From contig NW_002476559.1 in NCBI RefSeq assembly GCF_000189635.1, positions 1,736,001 through 1,800,000 on the forward strand: DNA of 64,000 nucleotides. Reading direction: 5' to 3'. The translations under genes were made by a program, and so were the position numbers. The stretch comes from Tetrahymena thermophila SB210. Its lineage: Eukaryota > Ciliophora > Oligohymenophorea > Hymenostomatida > Tetrahymenidae. The notes beneath the pieces are model-generated. The model worked only from the letters and a program-made list of their open reading frames with translations, ran no database searches and was not told where the DNA came from. Positions 62,131-64,000 of the stretch are shown in pieces; position 1 is the stretch's first letter; each line of letters opens with the position of its first letter.

Positions 62131-64000
62131 GTAATAAATCAATAAATGAGATTCAATAAATAAATAAATTTATTTATAAACTAATAAAATCTAAAATTAA
62201 AAAAAATTTTATCAAATTTATTTTATTTTATATTTATTTGTCTTGGTAAATATATTTTATTGGATAGGTTTAATATAAATTTTAAATATTTACATAATCA
62301 TTTAAAATATTATTCTTATTTCTTATAAGCTGATTTGACTTAAAAAGAGTAATATATATAAATAAATAAATTTTTCATTCTTAAATTCTTCAAAGATTCT
62401 TCCTTAAATTAGATTTGATTAATCAAAAAGTATTAAAATTTAAATTAAATAACAATATTTAAACAACTATAAATAAATATCTTTTTAATTACAAGGGTAA
62501 AAAATTGGTTAATATTTACTTTCTTTAAGATATTTCCTAATGTAGCTTTTTCATTCGCTAACCCAATCTATTGTTTTTATTTTTTCTAATAAAAATTAGG
62601 TTTGATAATTTATAAAAAGATGATCACAATATATATATTTACCTATAAATAAAGAGGATCTACATCAACTTTAAATAATTTAACAAATAAATATGTAGTA
62701 TTTAAAGAAATCAATATTCTTTTATTTCTTTTATTTGAAGACACACTAATTTTGTTGATTTTCTATACATATTTCTGATCAGACTTGTTTAAAAAGAATA
62801 ACTAAAACCTGCTTAGCTTAAGAATTAATAAATAAATAAATAAATAAAAATAAATATTTAAATTATTAGCTCTATAATAATATAATTTTACTTTATGTAA
62901 TAAATTACAAGCTTATTTAATTACTTAAATTTCAATAAATTTGAAATCAGTTATTCTACGGAACTAATAATACTGAATCCTAATCTTTAAATATTAAATT
63001 ATTCATTTAAATTTGTATAAATAAATTTGTATTAAACCTTATTTTCAGACTAAGTGAGCTAAGAAATTAAGCATTCAAAATATCTTAAAAATATTATTTC
63101 TTAAAATAACCTCTTCACATAATTAGTTAATTTAAAATATGGTTAAACATTATAATTAATTTAGAGAGAAAGATCATTTAAATTCTTTTAAATTTAATAA
63201 AATATAAATTTTTACTATTGGTTTCCAATATGTAAGAACTATAAATTTGGCATTTATGAAACAATATAACATTGACTATCTACTATACTTTCAATTGTCG
63301 GCTCAAAGTTATTCTATCTTTAATTAAATTTAAATAAAATTATTAAAAACTTAATTAATTTAAAGTTTTTACCCAACATCTAAATAGAATAATTTTAAAT
63401 TCCTAAAACCTAAAAGCGAAGTGTTCAAAATCTTAAATCCGTAATTATCCATTCCACATTTGCTTTATTAAGATTTAAATAATTAAAAAATGTATTTATT
63501 TATTTATTTATTTATTTATTTATTTTAAGAATATATTATGAATACTTTAAGTTCAGTTTTAATGATTATAAAGACATGAAATTGTAAAGGAGTAAACTTA
63601 TTTCCTAAACACCTTCTTGCTTAAGTGGGTTATCTCTTTTGATATTTATTTAAAGCATAAATAAATAAATAAAAAATTTTAAGTAAAGTAAGCAAATAAG
63701 TACTTTAAATTTAATGAAAAATATTCTATTTATGACAGTTTAGATAGGTATTAATTGATATATTAAGCTCCTATATAATTTATTCCTGTTTTTCTTAAAA
63801 ATAATAATTTTTTATTGAGAAATTAAATTTAATTTCTGTTTTTTTTACTGCAAACCCAAAGATAATTATTTTATCTAGCTTAGTAAGCATAAACTTGGAA
63901 GAAGATCTTTTAAATCAAGAATCTCTATCTAATTTTTTCTATAAACCAATTAATTATAAATTGATGCTAAAAATATTTGTTAATTTTACTTGAATTGTAA
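62131..64000. other. Terminal spacer with (TTTA)n run
   Basis: About 1.9 kb of A/T-rich DNA to the end of the window, with AAAT runs near 62828-62850 and (TTTA)n at about 63493-63526. I see no coding frame, RNA gene or telomeric repeat. Confidence 0.6.

Overview
The window is AT-rich eukaryotic nuclear DNA from a ciliate that reads UAA and UAG as glutamine and uses only UGA as a stop. Every convincing gene opens only under that code, has short AT-rich GT..AG introns and lies among long A/T-rich spacers. Two histone H3 genes match what I remember of Tetrahymena thermophila H3.3 and H3.4, so a Tetrahymena macronuclear chromosome is the best reading. No telomere, centromere or mobile-element gene is visible.

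Layout. 1-3757: 3' part of a large low-complexity/coiled-coil protein gene (+). 4934-6232: FCP1/SCP-like CTD phosphatase (-, 4 exons). 6683-12541: 1541-residue Q/N-rich protein (-, 5 exons). 15952-17233: small coiled-coil protein resembling dynein regulatory complex subunit DRC12/CCDC153 (+, 6 exons). 17234-22180: long spacer. 22180-36870: a diverged tandem duplication. Its first unit carries H3.3 (23230-23640) and its second H3.4 (33574-33984), each followed by matching flanks that hold a decayed small gene. Unit 1 has about 5.5 kb that unit 2 lacks, and unit 2 has a short structured, snRNA-like islet that unit 1 lacks. 37786-45697: four small secreted four-cysteine proteins (-), a family cluster, with a leucine-rich protein (+, 39996-41285) inside it and a much larger leucine-rich relative (-, 47009-50185) after it. 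51552-52555: mitoribosomal protein mL43 (-). 53842-55173: zinc-independent MDR oxidoreductase (-). 56653-57759 and 59644-60486: two multi-pass membrane proteins (-). 58818-58889: tRNA-Asp(GUC) (+). 61411-62130: glutamine-rich coiled-coil protein (+). The rest is A/T-rich spacer with simple repeats.

The genes do not form one pathway. Two local stories stand out: the H3 variant duplication, where all five amino-acid changes fall in the N-terminal tail, and the four-cysteine secreted family beside leucine-rich proteins. Exon boundaries were set by hand by keeping frame across GT..AG junctions. Many are firm because phase and protein similarity agree; functions of unrecognised genes are left open.
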